Source of the DNA: Patulibacter brassicae
GTDB lineage: Bacteria > Actinomycetota > Thermoleophilia > Solirubrobacterales > Solirubrobacteraceae
Length of the DNA: 64,000 nt
Assembly: GCF_033949425.1 (NCBI RefSeq)
Contig: NZ_JAXAVX010000002.1
Location: 514,391 to 578,390, forward strand
Reading direction: 5' to 3'
The notes below the pieces were generated by a model, which saw nothing but the letters and a program-made list of their open reading frames with translations, did no database searches and was not told the origin of the DNA. Shown piece by piece: positions 1 to 9,786 of the stretch; positions within the stretch are counted from its first letter, which is position 1; each line of letters opens with the position of its first letter. The position numbers and the translations under genes are program-made.

Positions 1-1062
1 GTCGACGTCATCGAGACGCTGGCGATCGAGCGCGCCAAGGCGCTCTTCGGCGCCGACCACGCGAACGTCCAGCCGCACGCCGGCGCGCAGGCCAACAACG
101 CCGTCTACCACGCGCTCCTGCAGCCGGGCGACCGGATCATGGGGCTCTCGCTGGCTCACGGCGGGCACCTGAGCCACGGGATGAAGCTCAACGTCTCGGG
201 ACGGCTCTACGACATCGTCGCCTACGAGGTCGACCGCGAGACCTCCCGGATCGACATGGACGAGGTCGCCCGCCTCGCCCGCGAGACCCGCCCGAAGCTC
301 ATCGTCGCCGGCTGGTCGGCGTACCCGCGCCACCTCGACTTCCCGCGCTTCCGCGAGATCGCCGACGAGGTCGGCGCGCTGCTCTTCGTCGACATGGCGC
401 ACTTCGCGGGCCTCGTCGCCGCGGGGCTGCACCCGTCCCCGGTGCCCTACGCCGACGTCGTCTCCACGACGGTCCACAAGACCCTCGGCGGCCCGCGGTC
501 GGGGATCATCCTCTGCCGCGAGGAGCACGCGAAGACGATCAACTCCGCGGTCTTCCCCGGCCAGCAGGGCGGCCCGCTGGAGCACGTCATCGCGGCGAAG
601 GCCGTCGCGCTGAAGATCGCCGCCAGCGCCGAGTTCCGCGAGCGTCAGGAGCGGACCGTCGACGGCGCGCGCGCGATCGCCGACCAGCTCCTGCAGCGCT
701 CGGACGCCGGCTTCGACGTCCTGACCGGCGGCACCGACGTCCACCTCGTGCTCGTCGACCTGCGCGAGACCGACCTCGACGGCCAGCAGGCCGAGGACCG
801 CCTCCACGAGGTCGGGATCACGGTCAACCGCAACGCGGTCCCGTTCGACCCGCGTCCGCCGATGGTCACCTCCGGCCTGCGCGTCGGCACCCCGGCGCTC
901 GCCACCCGCGGCCTCGGCGCCGAGGACTTCCGCGAGGTCGGCGACATCATCGCGACGGCGCTCACCGGCGATGCGACGGCCTTCGGCGCCGCGCAGGGCG
1001 ACCTCGCCGAGCGCGTCCGCGCCATCGCGACGCGCTATCCGCTCTACGCCCAGCTCGGCTGA
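1..1062 (+). CDS. glyA: Serine hydroxymethyltransferase, 5'-truncated by window edge
   Basis: The frame is open from base 1 to the TGA at 1060-1062 (353 residues visible), so the start lies outside the window. The enzyme is PLP-dependent and interconverts serine and glycine while loading tetrahydrofolate with a one-carbon unit in the cytosol. Visible family signatures are the cofactor-proximal HAGAQANNAVYHALL, LSLAHGGHLSHG, and the Schiff-base motif STTVHKTLGGPR with the PLP lysine at visible residue 160 (usual form TTTHKT, so one Thr is Val here). The C-terminal domain looks complete. Only the first roughly 60-70 residues should be missing. glyA followed by a WecA-type gene and the atp operon is a common actinobacterial order. 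Confidence 0.96.
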   Translation, partial: VDVIETLAIERAKALFGADHANVQPHAGAQANNAVYHALLQPGDRIMGLSLAHGGHLSHGMKLNVSGRLYDIVAYEVDRETSRIDMDEVARLARETRPKLIVAGWSAYPRHLDFPRFREIADEVGALLFVDMAHFAGLVAAGLHPSPVPYADVVSTTVHKTLGGPRSGIILCREEHAKTINSAVFPGQQGGPLEHVIAAKAVALKIAASAEFRERQERTVDGARAIADQLLQRSDAGFDVLTGGTDVHLVLVDLRETDLDGQQAEDRLHEVGITVNRNAVPFDPRPPMVTSGLRVGTPALATRGLGAEDFREVGDIIATALTGDATAFGAAQGDLAERVRAIATRYPLYAQLG

Positions 1063-1080
1063 GCGCCCTGCGACGCGGCC

Positions 1081-1101
1081 GCCGGCCCGGCGCGGGCCGG
1101 C
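1081..1101 (+). terminator. GC-rich hairpin after glyA
   Basis: Perfect 9-bp inverted repeat GCCGGCCCG / CGGGCCGGC with a 3-nt loop, 19 nt past the glyA stop. There is no T-run, so it is either a weak intrinsic terminator typical of high-GC genomes or an attenuating structure ahead of the next gene. Confidence 0.45.
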
Positions 1102-1171
1102 GCGGTCGCGCCGGGCGTCGGGCCCGCGGGCCGAAGGCCCTCCAGGGGAAGGGCCCTAAGCTGTCGCACCG

Positions 1172-2383
1172 ATGACGTGGCGCGATCCGCTCGTGGCGCT
1201 GCTGGTCGGCTTCGCCGTCGCAGCGGCGCTGACGCCGCTGGTCGGGCGGCTCGCACGAGCCGTCGGCGCCGTCGACCGGCCGCGCGGACGCGGCGTCGCG
1301 GCCGGCGGCACGCCGCTGCTCGGCGGGCTGGCGATCGCGGCCGGCGTCGCGATCGGCATGCTCGTCGCGCTGCCGGACGCGTCGCGGATCAGCGAGGCGC
1401 AGATCGACAACCTCCACGCGCTGCTGCTCGGCGGCCTGGTGATCACCGTCGTCGGCGCGCTCGACGACCGCTTCGACCTCCACCCGCTGGCGAAGCTCGC
1501 CGGTCAGGTGCTCGCCGCGGCGATCCCGGTGTCGCAGGGCGTCGAGGTCGGCAACATCACGCTGCCGTTCCTCGGCGCGCTGGACTTCCACGGCTTCGGC
1601 GCCCCGCTCACGGTGCTCGGGTTCGTCGCGGTGATGAACGTCGTGAACCTCTCGGACGGCATCGACGGCCTCGCGGCCGGGGTCTGCGCGATCGCGGCGC
1701 TCGCGCTGGGGTTCGTGGCGTGGGACCTCGCGTCGGGCCAGCACGCGTCGATCCTCGCCGGGGCGGTCTGCGGCGCCGCGGTCGGGTTCCTCGTGCACAA
1801 CTTCAACCCGGCGTCGATCTTCATGGGGGACACCGGGGCGATGCTCCTCGGGTACCTGCTGGCCGGCGTCGCGGTCGAGGGCTCGGTGAAGACGAACGCC
1901 GTGCTGGCCCTCGTGGTGCCGATGATGGTCCTCGCGGTGCCGTTCCTCGACACGACGTTCGTCGTGCTGAAGCGCCTGAAGGCGGGCCAGCCGATCTACA
2001 CCGCCGACCAGAACCACTTCCACCACCGCCTGACCCGGATCGGCTTCAGCCAGCGACGGGTCGTGCTCTACCTCTACGCCTGGGCCGGCTCGCTGGCGAT
2101 GGTCGCGGTGGCGCTGAAGTACGTGCCCTACAACGACGACCGCGACCACTACGACCCGCTCTGGACGAGCGTCGTCGGCGTCGTCGTGCTGGCCGTGCTC
2201 GCTTTCAGCGCGTACCTCGTCGTGCTGCTGGAGATCGTGAAGCTCCGCCGGCTGGACGCGCGGCGCCTCCGTCGCGCGAGCCCCGGGCTGAGCGACCGGG
2301 AGATCGACGAGGACGTCCGTCGCGCCCTGGAGACCGGCGAGATCGACGCGATCACCGACGACCACCCGACCGTCGGCCGCTGA
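1172..2383 (+). CDS. WecA/TagO-type undecaprenyl-phosphate GlcNAc-1-phosphate transferase (MraY family)
   Basis: Integral membrane glycosyltransferase (403 aa) that should transfer a sugar-1-phosphate from a UDP-sugar onto undecaprenyl phosphate, starting a cell-wall glycopolymer. About ten membrane segments are visible. Family signatures occur in order: DRPRGRGVAAGGTPLLGG after TM1, the Mg-binding DD pair in ALDDRFD (residues 98-99), NVVNLSDGIDGLAAG (about 157-170), NPASIFMGDTG (about 212-222) and the His-rich loop NHFHHRL. The C-terminus carries an extra TM and a charged tail. ATG at 1172 was chosen; a TAAGCT box sits 9 nt upstream, so the mRNA may be leaderless or nearly so. In actinobacteria this gene (rfe) normally abuts atpI/atpB, but two genes intervene here. 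The LCP ligase and sugar genes at 14-20 kb are plausible pathway partners. Confidence 0.9.
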   Translation: MTWRDPLVALLVGFAVAAALTPLVGRLARAVGAVDRPRGRGVAAGGTPLLGGLAIAAGVAIGMLVALPDASRISEAQIDNLHALLLGGLVITVVGALDDRFDLHPLAKLAGQVLAAAIPVSQGVEVGNITLPFLGALDFHGFGAPLTVLGFVAVMNVVNLSDGIDGLAAGVCAIAALALGFVAWDLASGQHASILAGAVCGAAVGFLVHNFNPASIFMGDTGAMLLGYLLAGVAVEGSVKTNAVLALVVPMMVLAVPFLDTTFVVLKRLKAGQPIYTADQNHFHHRLTRIGFSQRRVVLYLYAWAGSLAMVAVALKYVPYNDDRDHYDPLWTSVVGVVVLAVLAFSAYLVVLLEIVKLRRLDARRLRRASPGLSDREIDEDVRRALETGEIDAITDDHPTVGR

Positions 2384-2401
2384 CGCGCGCGGGCCGATGC
2401 G

Positions 2402-3028
2402 TCACGCGTCGGCGTCGGTGCGTCCGTAGATCGCCCGCAGCCAGATGCCGTGGAGCGCGTCGACGACGGCGTCGAGCGAGACGTCCGCGCCGCGCGCGAT
2501 CTGCTGGAAGAGCGCGCGCTCGACGCCCCACACGAGCGCGAACGCCGTCGCGTGGGGATCCGACGCCGTCGCCCGCCCGGCCGCCTGCTCGGCCTCGATC
2601 TGGCGGGCGGTCGCCGCGACGAAGCGCCCGATCAGCCCGCGCCACTCGTCGCCGACGCGCGGCTCCGCCGCCGCGACCTCGACGACGGCGCGCAGCAGCG
2701 GCCCGTGCGCGGAGAAGACGGCGGCGATCCGCCCGAGCGCCGTGCCGAGCGCGTCGGCGCCGGTGTCGTCGCCGGTGAACCACGGGCCGCCGGCGTCCAG
2801 CAGCTCGGTGGCGACGCTCGCCGTGAGCCGGTCGAGCACCTCGCGCTTGTCCCGGAAGTAGAAGTAGAACGCGGTCCGCGAGATGCCGGCCCGCTGGGCG
2901 AGCCGCTCCACGCCGATCTCCGCGTAGGGCACGTCCTCCTGCAGCAGCGCCTCGAGCGCCTGCACCACGTCGACCTGGACCTCCGAGCGGCGGCTCGAGC
3001 TCTCTGCGCGACGAGGGGCGGGCGGCAC
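2402..3028 (-). CDS. TetR/AcrR family regulator (EthR-like)
   Basis: 208-aa repressor-type protein. The N-terminal helix-turn-helix lies at about residues 37-65, with the recognition segment RAGISRTAFYFYFRDKREVL; FYFYF is the form seen in EthR-like members. The C-terminal ligand domain is unassigned and ends in a basic/Asp-rich tail. GTG start at 3028: a TACCCT box (minus strand, 3035-3040) is 6 nt upstream, predicting a leaderless message. It is convergent with the WecA gene (18-bp gap) and divergent from the antiporter across 119 bp, so autoregulation and control of the antiporter is the simplest inference. The ligand is not predictable. Confidence 0.9.
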   Translation of the reverse strand: MPPAPRRAESSSRRSEVQVDVVQALEALLQEDVPYAEIGVERLAQRAGISRTAFYFYFRDKREVLDRLTASVATELLDAGGPWFTGDDTGADALGTALGRIAAVFSAHGPLLRAVVEVAAAEPRVGDEWRGLIGRFVAATARQIEAEQAAGRATASDPHATAFALVWGVERALFQQIARGADVSLDAVVDALHGIWLRAIYGRTDADA

Positions 3029-3147
3029 ACCGCGAGGGTACCCGGCGCGCTCGCCGGCGCCGGCCGTCGATCCGGAGCGTCCGGAGCGGGGGAGGTGCGC
3101 CGCCCGGACAGCCGGGTGCGGTTCAGCCGCGGTTTAGGATCCACCCG
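3029..3147. promoter_or_regulatory. Divergent promoter region between tetR and antiporter
   Basis: Holds two outward -10 boxes: TACCCT (minus strand, 3035-3040) and TAGGAT (plus, 3135-3140), 6 and 7 nt from their start codons. Two short direct repeats lie between them, CCGGAGCG twice and GCGGTT twice with a CAGCC spacer. Either could be a regulator half-site, but there is no clear dyad. Confidence 0.5.
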
Positions 3148-4926
3148 GTGCTCGACGAGGTGCTGCTCCTCGCCGGGGTCCTGCTGGTCGCGGGGCTCGC
3201 GGCCTCGCTCCTGGCGGGACGCATGCGCGTCCCGGCCCTCGTCGTCTTCCTCCTGCTCGGGATGCTCGCCGGACCGGACGAGCTCGGGATCGTCGACACC
3301 CGCGACGCGGAGCTCATCCGCGACATCGGCCTCCTCTCGCTCGTCCTGATCCTCTTCGAGGGGGGCCTCGCGTCCGGCTTCCGCGAGATCCGCCCGGTGC
3401 TCCTGCCCGTCGCCACGCTCGCGACGCTCGGCGTCCTCATCACGGCGGCGGTCGTGGGGACCTTCGCCTACGTCCTGCTCGACGTCTCGTTCGAGCAGGG
3501 GCTGCTGCTCGGCGCGATCGTCGCCTCGACCGACGGCGCCGCGATCTTCGCGCTCCTCCGGGGGTCCACCCTGCGCAAGCGGCTGGCGCGGACCCTCGAG
3601 GGCGAGGCGGGCATGAACGACCCGGTGACCGCGCTGCTGGTCATCGGCCTCGTGAACCTCCAGACGAAGGACGGCTACACGGTCGTCGACCTCGTCCTGA
3701 CGATGATCGGCGAGCTCGCGATCGACGCGGTGATCGGCACGCTCGTGGGGCTGCTCGCCGTCCAAGCGTTCCAGCGGGCGCGCCTGGCGAGCGAGGGCCT
3801 CTACCCCGTCGCGTCGCTGGCGGCCGCCTTCCTCGCCTACGGCGGTGCCACGACGCTCCACGGCTCGGGGCTCCTGGCGGCCTACCTGACCGGCCTCATC
3901 CTCGGCAGCGCGACGATCCAGGGCAAGCGCACGATCACCGCCTTCCACGACGGCATCGCCTGGGTCGCGCAGCTCGGGATGTTCCTCGCGCTCGGGCTGC
4001 TCGTCTCGCCGCACTCGCTCGACGACGTCTGGGTCGAGGCGCTCGTCATCACCGCCGCGCTGCTGCTCATCGGCCGGCCGCTGGCGATCTGCATCCTCCT
4101 CGGCCCGCAGGGCTTCCGGAAGAACGAGCAGCTCGCGCTCTCGTGGGCCGGCCTGCGCGGGGCCGTGCCGATCGTCTTCGCGACCTTCCCGGTGATCGCC
4201 GGGGTGCCGCGGGCGGAGGAGTTCCTGTCGATCGTGTTCTTCGTCGTGCTCCTCACGACGGTCCTGCAGGGCGTGACGTTCGAGGGGCTCGCCCATCGCC
4301 TCGGCGTCACGACGACCGAGCCCGCGCTCGACAAGCCGCTGGTGGAGGTCGCGACGGTGCGCCAGCTCGGCGCGGAGGTCGTCGAGGTCCGGGTCCGCGA
4401 GGGCGACGCGATGACCGGCGCGCGGGTGAAGGACCTCGGGCTGCCGCGCGAGGCGCTCGTGAGCCTCCTCGTGCGCGGGGACGAGGCGCTGCTGCCGCGC
4501 GGCTCCTCCCGGCTGGAGGTCGGCGACCGGCTCCACGTCCTCGCCCGCCGGGAGGTCGCCGGCGAGCTGCAGGCGCTCGTCGACCGCTGGCGGACGGGGC
4601 CGGTCGGGCCCGCGCTGCGTCCGACGAAGCGGCTCGTGGCGATCGCCCCGATCTTCCGCACCGGACCGTGGGACGCGCGGGACGGCGACCCGGGGGACCC
4701 GCCGACCGTCGGCGGCATCGAGGTCGTGGAGCAGCTGCGCCTGCGCCGCGACCGACCCGGGGCCCTCGTCGTCCTCGCCGACGGGCGCTACGCGGTCTCG
4801 GGCGCCGTGCTCCTCGTGGGCTCGCGCCGGTCGGTGCAGCGCGCGGCGCGCCACCGCCTCGCGCAGGCCGGCGACGACGCCGAGGCCGGGTGGTGGCAGG
4901 ACGTCATCGGCGCCTGCGCCGCCTGA
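3148..4926 (+). CDS. Potassium/cation:proton antiporter, NhaP2/CvrA-like, with C-terminal RCK_C domain
   Basis: 592-aa CPA1-type antiporter. About 12 membrane segments fill residues 1-390, including the conserved region with STDGAAIFALLRG and GEAGMNDPVTALLV (the ND/DP site for cation/proton exchange). A TrkA-C/RCK_C regulatory domain spans about 405-475 (VRVREGDAMTGARV to LHVLARRE), followed by a tail of about 110 residues that I do not recognise. Overall length and order match NhaP2/CvrA proteins, which are K+/H+ rather than Na+/H+ exchangers. GTG start with TAGGAT 7 nt upstream. The gene sits between wecA and the atp operon, so ion homeostasis is placed next to the proton ATPase, but no common transcript is evident. 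Confidence 0.9.
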   Translation: MLDEVLLLAGVLLVAGLAASLLAGRMRVPALVVFLLLGMLAGPDELGIVDTRDAELIRDIGLLSLVLILFEGGLASGFREIRPVLLPVATLATLGVLITAAVVGTFAYVLLDVSFEQGLLLGAIVASTDGAAIFALLRGSTLRKRLARTLEGEAGMNDPVTALLVIGLVNLQTKDGYTVVDLVLTMIGELAIDAVIGTLVGLLAVQAFQRARLASEGLYPVASLAAAFLAYGGATTLHGSGLLAAYLTGLILGSATIQGKRTITAFHDGIAWVAQLGMFLALGLLVSPHSLDDVWVEALVITAALLLIGRPLAICILLGPQGFRKNEQLALSWAGLRGAVPIVFATFPVIAGVPRAEEFLSIVFFVVLLTTVLQGVTFEGLAHRLGVTTTEPALDKPLVEVATVRQLGAEVVEVRVREGDAMTGARVKDLGLPREALVSLLVRGDEALLPRGSSRLEVGDRLHVLARREVAGELQALVDRWRTGPVGPALRPTKRLVAIAPIFRTGPWDARDGDPGDPPTVGGIEVVEQLRLRRDRPGALVVLADGRYAVSGAVLLVGSRRSVQRAARHRLAQAGDDAEAGWWQDVIGACAA

Positions 4927-5076
4927 CCGCCGCCCGAGGCGGGCGTCGCGGGGGAGGACGAGCGGCGGCGCGCCAAGCGGTGCGGCGTCGCACGAGCCCT
5001 CGTTCCGCCTGTCACGAGCGCAGGTGCCGGGGCGCACGATCCCCGATGGCTACTGACGATTCGCGCCCGGACCGCG

Positions 5077-5106
5077 TGGCACGCGCCCGCTCGGGTGCGT
5101 TATGGT
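5077..5106 (+). promoter_or_regulatory. Candidate atp operon promoter
   Basis: TATGGT (5101-5106) is the only convincing -10 in the 277-bp gap before the atp genes. TGGCAC at 5077-5082, 18 nt upstream, is a poor -35. It would give a leader of about 90 nt to atpZ. I see nothing else in 4927-5203. Confidence 0.4.
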
Positions 5107-5203
5107 GGCGGCCGCCGCCGTGGATCCGCTCGCCGGATCCGCCGCATCGCCGGTCCTACGACGATGTCGTCCCTCTCCTTCCCATCCGGTCGCCCGACCT
5201 CCG

Positions 5204-5398
5204 ATGAGCCCTTCCGGTCCCACGCCGAGTCCCGCGACAGCGGGGATGCTCGTGCTGACCGGCCTGGTCCTCGGGGTCCTCGCCGGGCTCGGGGTCGGGT
5301 CGCTCGTCGATGCGACGGGTCCCGCGCTGGTCGTCGGGTCGCTCGTCGGCCTGACCGCCGGGGTCGTTGCGGTCATCGTCCGCTTCCGGGACCTTTGA
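5204..5398 (+). CDS. AtpZ-like small membrane protein
   Basis: 64 aa from the ATG at 5204. An upstream in-frame start at 5102 would add 34 low-complexity residues and is less likely. Two hydrophobic helices (about 15-37 and 42-60) joined by a short loop containing GSLVDATGP match the size and layout of AtpZ, the small protein encoded ahead of atpI in many F1Fo operons and associated with Mg2+/Ca2+ handling or assembly of the Fo sector. It is the first gene of the operon, with the next start 10 nt after its stop. Assignment rests on topology and position, since little sequence is diagnostic. Confidence 0.65.
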   Translation: MSPSGPTPSPATAGMLVLTGLVLGVLAGLGVGSLVDATGPALVVGSLVGLTAGVVAVIVRFRDL

Positions 5399-5408
5399 GC
5401 TGAGCCTC

Positions 5409-5804
5409 GTGCCCGCGCTCCGCTTCCTCGACGTCGTCCTCGTCGTCCTCACCCTGCCGGTGATCCTGCTGCTCGGCGCCCCGGTCGGCGGATGCCTCAT
5501 CGGCGCCGGCGTCTGGGTCGCCCAGCGCGCGATCGCCGAGCTCGCGGTCCGCAAGGCCCAGAGCATCGGCGACGTCCGCTCGGCGGTGAAGATCAACGTC
5601 GCCGCGCTGCTCGGTCGCGCCTGGCTCGTCACCGTCGGCGTCGTCGTCGCCGGTGTCGGCATCGGCGACGACCACGGCGCCGCCGCCGCCCTGACCGTGC
5701 TGGCCGCCTTCACGGCCTACCTCGCCCTGTCGCTCGTCAGCCGCGCCGCCGATGGCGGCACGCCGACGAGCTCCACGCCTCCCGGAGGGTCCGCCCACCC
5801 ATGA
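5409..5804 (+). CDS. atpI: AtpI-like Fo assembly protein
   Basis: 131 aa from GTG at 5409, placed 10 nt after the AtpZ stop; the frame stays open upstream to 5367 but would then overlap atpZ. Four predicted membrane helices, with a central basic loop AELAVRKAQSIGDVRSAVKIN. AtpI proteins act in c-ring assembly or membrane insertion. The stop (TGA 5802-5804) overlaps the atpB start as ATGA, so the two are translationally coupled. Sequence conservation in this family is low, so the call depends mainly on position before atpB. Confidence 0.7.
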   Translation: MPALRFLDVVLVVLTLPVILLLGAPVGGCLIGAGVWVAQRAIAELAVRKAQSIGDVRSAVKINVAALLGRAWLVTVGVVVAGVGIGDDHGAAAALTVLAAFTAYLALSLVSRAADGGTPTSSTPPGGSAHP

Positions 5805-6685
5805 GCACCCGCGCCAAGGTCTTCACCGGCCTCGGGGTCTACGTCGTCCTCATCATCGGCTTCCTCGCGGCCTTCGGCGGCGAGCGGCCGGAGGAGTCCT
5901 CGTTCAAGCCGCAGAACGAGTTCAAGCTCGACGACTGGGTCGACCTCGGCGTCTTCTCGATCAACAAGGCGGTCCTCTACGTGATCATCGCCGGCGTCCT
6001 GACGGTCGTCACGATGATGTGGATCGCCAAGCGGATGCAGGCGCGGCCGAACCGCGTGCAGACCGCCGTCGAGCTGCTCTTCACGCTCATGCGCGACACC
6101 ATCACGCGCGGCAACATGGACCCGAAGATGGCGGCGAAGTGGTTCCCGTTCATCGGGGCCCTCTTCCTCTTCATCTGGTACTCGAACCTCATCGGCTACA
6201 TCCCGCTGCCGACGAACACCGAGCACCACATCAAGGGCACCGAGATCCCGTCCTTCGCGCTCTACGCGGCGACGGCGAACCTCTCGATCCCGCTGACCCT
6301 CGCGATCGTGGTGTTCCTCTCGTACACGATCGAGGGCGTCCGCGCCAAGGGCCCGATCGGGTACCTGAAGAGCCTCGTCCCGTCCGGGGTGAAGGGCGGC
6401 ATGGCCGGCTTCATCTTCGTGCTGGAGCTCTTCTCCAACATCATGCGGCTCATGTCGCTCTCGGTGCGACTCTTCGCCAACATCCTGGCGGGCCACCTCA
6501 TCATCCTCTTCATGGCCGGCGGTCTCGCCGTCCTCCTCGGCACCGCGGCCCTCGGCATCATCACGCTGCCGGCGGGCATCGCCCTCTTCCTCTTCGAGGT
6601 GGGCCTGATCGCGACGCTGCAGGCCTTCATCTTCGCCACCTTGACCGCCATCTACCTCGGCTCGGCCGTCGCCGACGACCACTGA
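5801..6685 (+). CDS. atpB: F1Fo ATP synthase subunit a
   Basis: 294-aa membrane stator subunit that provides the two proton half-channels against the c-ring. Five or six hydrophobic helices are present. The essential arginine is R223 in SLSVRLFANILAGHLI, and the conserved C-terminal segment LQAFIFATLTAIYLGSA follows. The WYSNLIGYIPLPTNTEHH segment is also typical. Translation is coupled to atpI through a 4-nt ATGA overlap. Confidence 0.96.
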   Translation: MSTRAKVFTGLGVYVVLIIGFLAAFGGERPEESSFKPQNEFKLDDWVDLGVFSINKAVLYVIIAGVLTVVTMMWIAKRMQARPNRVQTAVELLFTLMRDTITRGNMDPKMAAKWFPFIGALFLFIWYSNLIGYIPLPTNTEHHIKGTEIPSFALYAATANLSIPLTLAIVVFLSYTIEGVRAKGPIGYLKSLVPSGVKGGMAGFIFVLELFSNIMRLMSLSVRLFANILAGHLIILFMAGGLAVLLGTAALGIITLPAGIALFLFEVGLIATLQAFIFATLTAIYLGSAVADDH

Positions 6686-6716
6686 TCCCCGAGAGATCTC
6701 AGAAGGAGCACACCCC

Positions 6717-6998
6717 GTGGACCTCTCCATCATCACCACCCTCGCCCAGTCCGCCGCCGAGCTCGAGGGCACCTCGGCGGACGCCGGCAAGGCCATCGCG
6801 CTTGGTCTCGGCGGCGGTCTCGGCGCTGCGGGCGCCGGCGTCGGCATCGGCTACATCTTCGGCAAGATGATCGAGTCCGTCGCCCGTCAGCCCGAGCTGC
6901 GCGACGAGCTCACCGGCATCCAGTGGCTGGGCTTCGCCCTCACGGAGGCCTGCGTCTTCTACGGCCTCGTGGCCGGCCTCCTCGCCTTCTTCCTGTAG
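6717..6998 (+). CDS. atpE: F1Fo ATP synthase subunit c
   Basis: 93-aa hairpin proteolipid of the rotor ring. TM1 contains the glycine-rich packing stretch ALGLGGGLGAAGAGVGIG, the polar loop has RQPE, and TM2 carries the ion-binding carboxylate E77 in FALTEACVFYG. The TM1 Gln and the residue after the Glu that mark Na+-binding c subunits are absent (E77 is followed by Ala), so proton coupling is inferred. It has an N-terminal extension of about 20 residues before TM1. GTG start preceded by a strong AGAAGGAG 8 nt upstream, consistent with the high expression needed for c-ring stoichiometry. Confidence 0.96.
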   Translation: MDLSIITTLAQSAAELEGTSADAGKAIALGLGGGLGAAGAGVGIGYIFGKMIESVARQPELRDELTGIQWLGFALTEACVFYGLVAGLLAFFL

Positions 6999-7043
6999 GC
7001 CGAGCAGCCCCGCCCCTGTCCACCCCGACTGTCTGAGGAGCCG

Positions 7044-7622
7044 ATGAGCGCCATCGCCACCCTTCCCTCGGTCCTCGCCGCATCCGCCGGTGAGGATGAG
7101 GGCGGGAGCTTCCTGGTCAGCCCGGATCTCGGCCTGATGCTGTGGACCCTCCTGGTCTTCGGCATCTCGATGTTCCTGCTGTCCAAGTTCGCCTTCCCGA
7201 GGATCGCCACCGCGCTCGACGAGCGCCAGCGGAAGATCACCGACTCGATCGACGCTGCCGAGCGCGAGCGCGCGGAGGCCGAGCAGCTGGCCGCCGACTA
7301 CCGCGAGCAGCTGCAGAAGGCCCGTGCCGAGAGCGAGGAGATCATCGCCCGCGCTCGCCGGTCCGCCGACCAGCACCTCGCGGACTCCAAGGAGGCCGCG
7401 AAGAAGCAGCGCGAGGAGATCCTCGACCAGGCCAAGAGCGACATCGCGGCGGAGACCCGTCGCGCCGTCGGCGAGCTGCGCGAGCAGGTCGCGACCCTGA
7501 CCGTCGAGGCCACCGCCAAGGTCACGCGCAAGTCGCTGACCGACGACGAGCAGCGCCGCCTGCTCGACGAGGCGCTCGGCGAGATCGACTTCTCGCAGCT
7601 GACGACCGAGGGCGGCCGGTAG
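7044..7622 (+). CDS. atpF: F1Fo ATP synthase subunit b
   Basis: 192-aa peripheral stalk subunit. Residues 1-30 are a non-helical extension, one TM helix follows (LMLWTLLVFGISMFLLSKFAF, with FAFPRI at the membrane exit), then a long charged helix (about 55-165) rich in E/R/A heptads that dimerises. RBS GAGGAG lies just upstream of the ATG. A single b gene is present, as expected for a non-photosynthetic bacterium. Confidence 0.95.
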   Translation: MSAIATLPSVLAASAGEDEGGSFLVSPDLGLMLWTLLVFGISMFLLSKFAFPRIATALDERQRKITDSIDAAERERAEAEQLAADYREQLQKARAESEEIIARARRSADQHLADSKEAAKKQREEILDQAKSDIAAETRRAVGELREQVATLTVEATAKVTRKSLTDDEQRRLLDEALGEIDFSQLTTEGGR

Positions 7623-7626
7623 CGCG

Positions 7627-8157
7627 ATGGAGGAGATCGCCCGCGTCTACGCCCGATCGCTGTTCGAGGTCGCCCGGGAGAAGGGCAACCTCGACGCGGT
7701 CGCCGACCAGCTCGGTCAGATCGACGACGCCTTCGCGGAGTCGCGCGACCTGCGCGTGTACTTCTTCTCGCCGTACTTCTCGACGGCGGAGAAGCGGGAC
7801 GCGCTGGGCAAGGTCGTCGTGGACGCCGAGCCGATCCTGGTGAACCTGCTCGACGTCCTCGTCGAGAACCACCGCCTGCCGGCGCTGCCGCGTCTGCGTC
7901 GGGCCTTCGACGCGCTCTGGCGCGAGGAGCGCAAGCTCCTCCCCGTCCAGATCACCAGCGCCGTCCCGCTCGACGACGAGGCCGCGCGCCGGATCGGCGA
8001 CGAGATCGGGCGCCGCACCGGTCGGCAGATCGAGCTCTCGACGGAGGTCGACCCCGGCCTCGTCGGCGGCATGACCCTCCGCGTCGGCAACCAGATCCTC
8101 GACGCCTCGATCCGCAACCGCCTCGAGTCGCTCCGCCGCCAGGTCGCGGCCGGCTGA
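7627..8157 (+). CDS. atpH: F1Fo ATP synthase subunit delta
   Basis: 176-aa OSCP/delta subunit joining the b stalk to the top of F1. Starts 5 nt after atpF. The N-terminal helical bundle begins IARVYARSLFEVAREKG, and the C-terminal signature STEVDPGLVGGMTLRVGNQILDAS (split here by family convention into DPGLVGG and the VGN segment) is present. Normal length for a stand-alone delta, unlike the b-delta fusion of mycobacteria. Confidence 0.95.
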   Translation: MEEIARVYARSLFEVAREKGNLDAVADQLGQIDDAFAESRDLRVYFFSPYFSTAEKRDALGKVVVDAEPILVNLLDVLVENHRLPALPRLRRAFDALWREERKLLPVQITSAVPLDDEAARRIGDEIGRRTGRQIELSTEVDPGLVGGMTLRVGNQILDASIRNRLESLRRQVAAG

Positions 8158-8203
8158 CCGCCCGCGACCTCCACCTGAAGCCTTTCCAAGGACCGCACGT
8201 TCC

Positions 8204-9760
<1,557 letters not shown>

Positions 9761-9786
9761 GCCGGCGCGCCGAACGCTCTCTGACC

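Noticed and set aside
5102..5203. 34-residue N-terminal extension of the AtpZ-like protein
   Set aside because: The sequence is low-complexity, contains the promoter -10 region and is absent from the family; ATG 5204 gives the usual length.
6717..6998. Sodium-driven ATP synthase
   Set aside because: The c subunit has the carboxylate E77 but lacks the TM1 Gln and the Ser/Thr after the Glu required for Na+ coordination.
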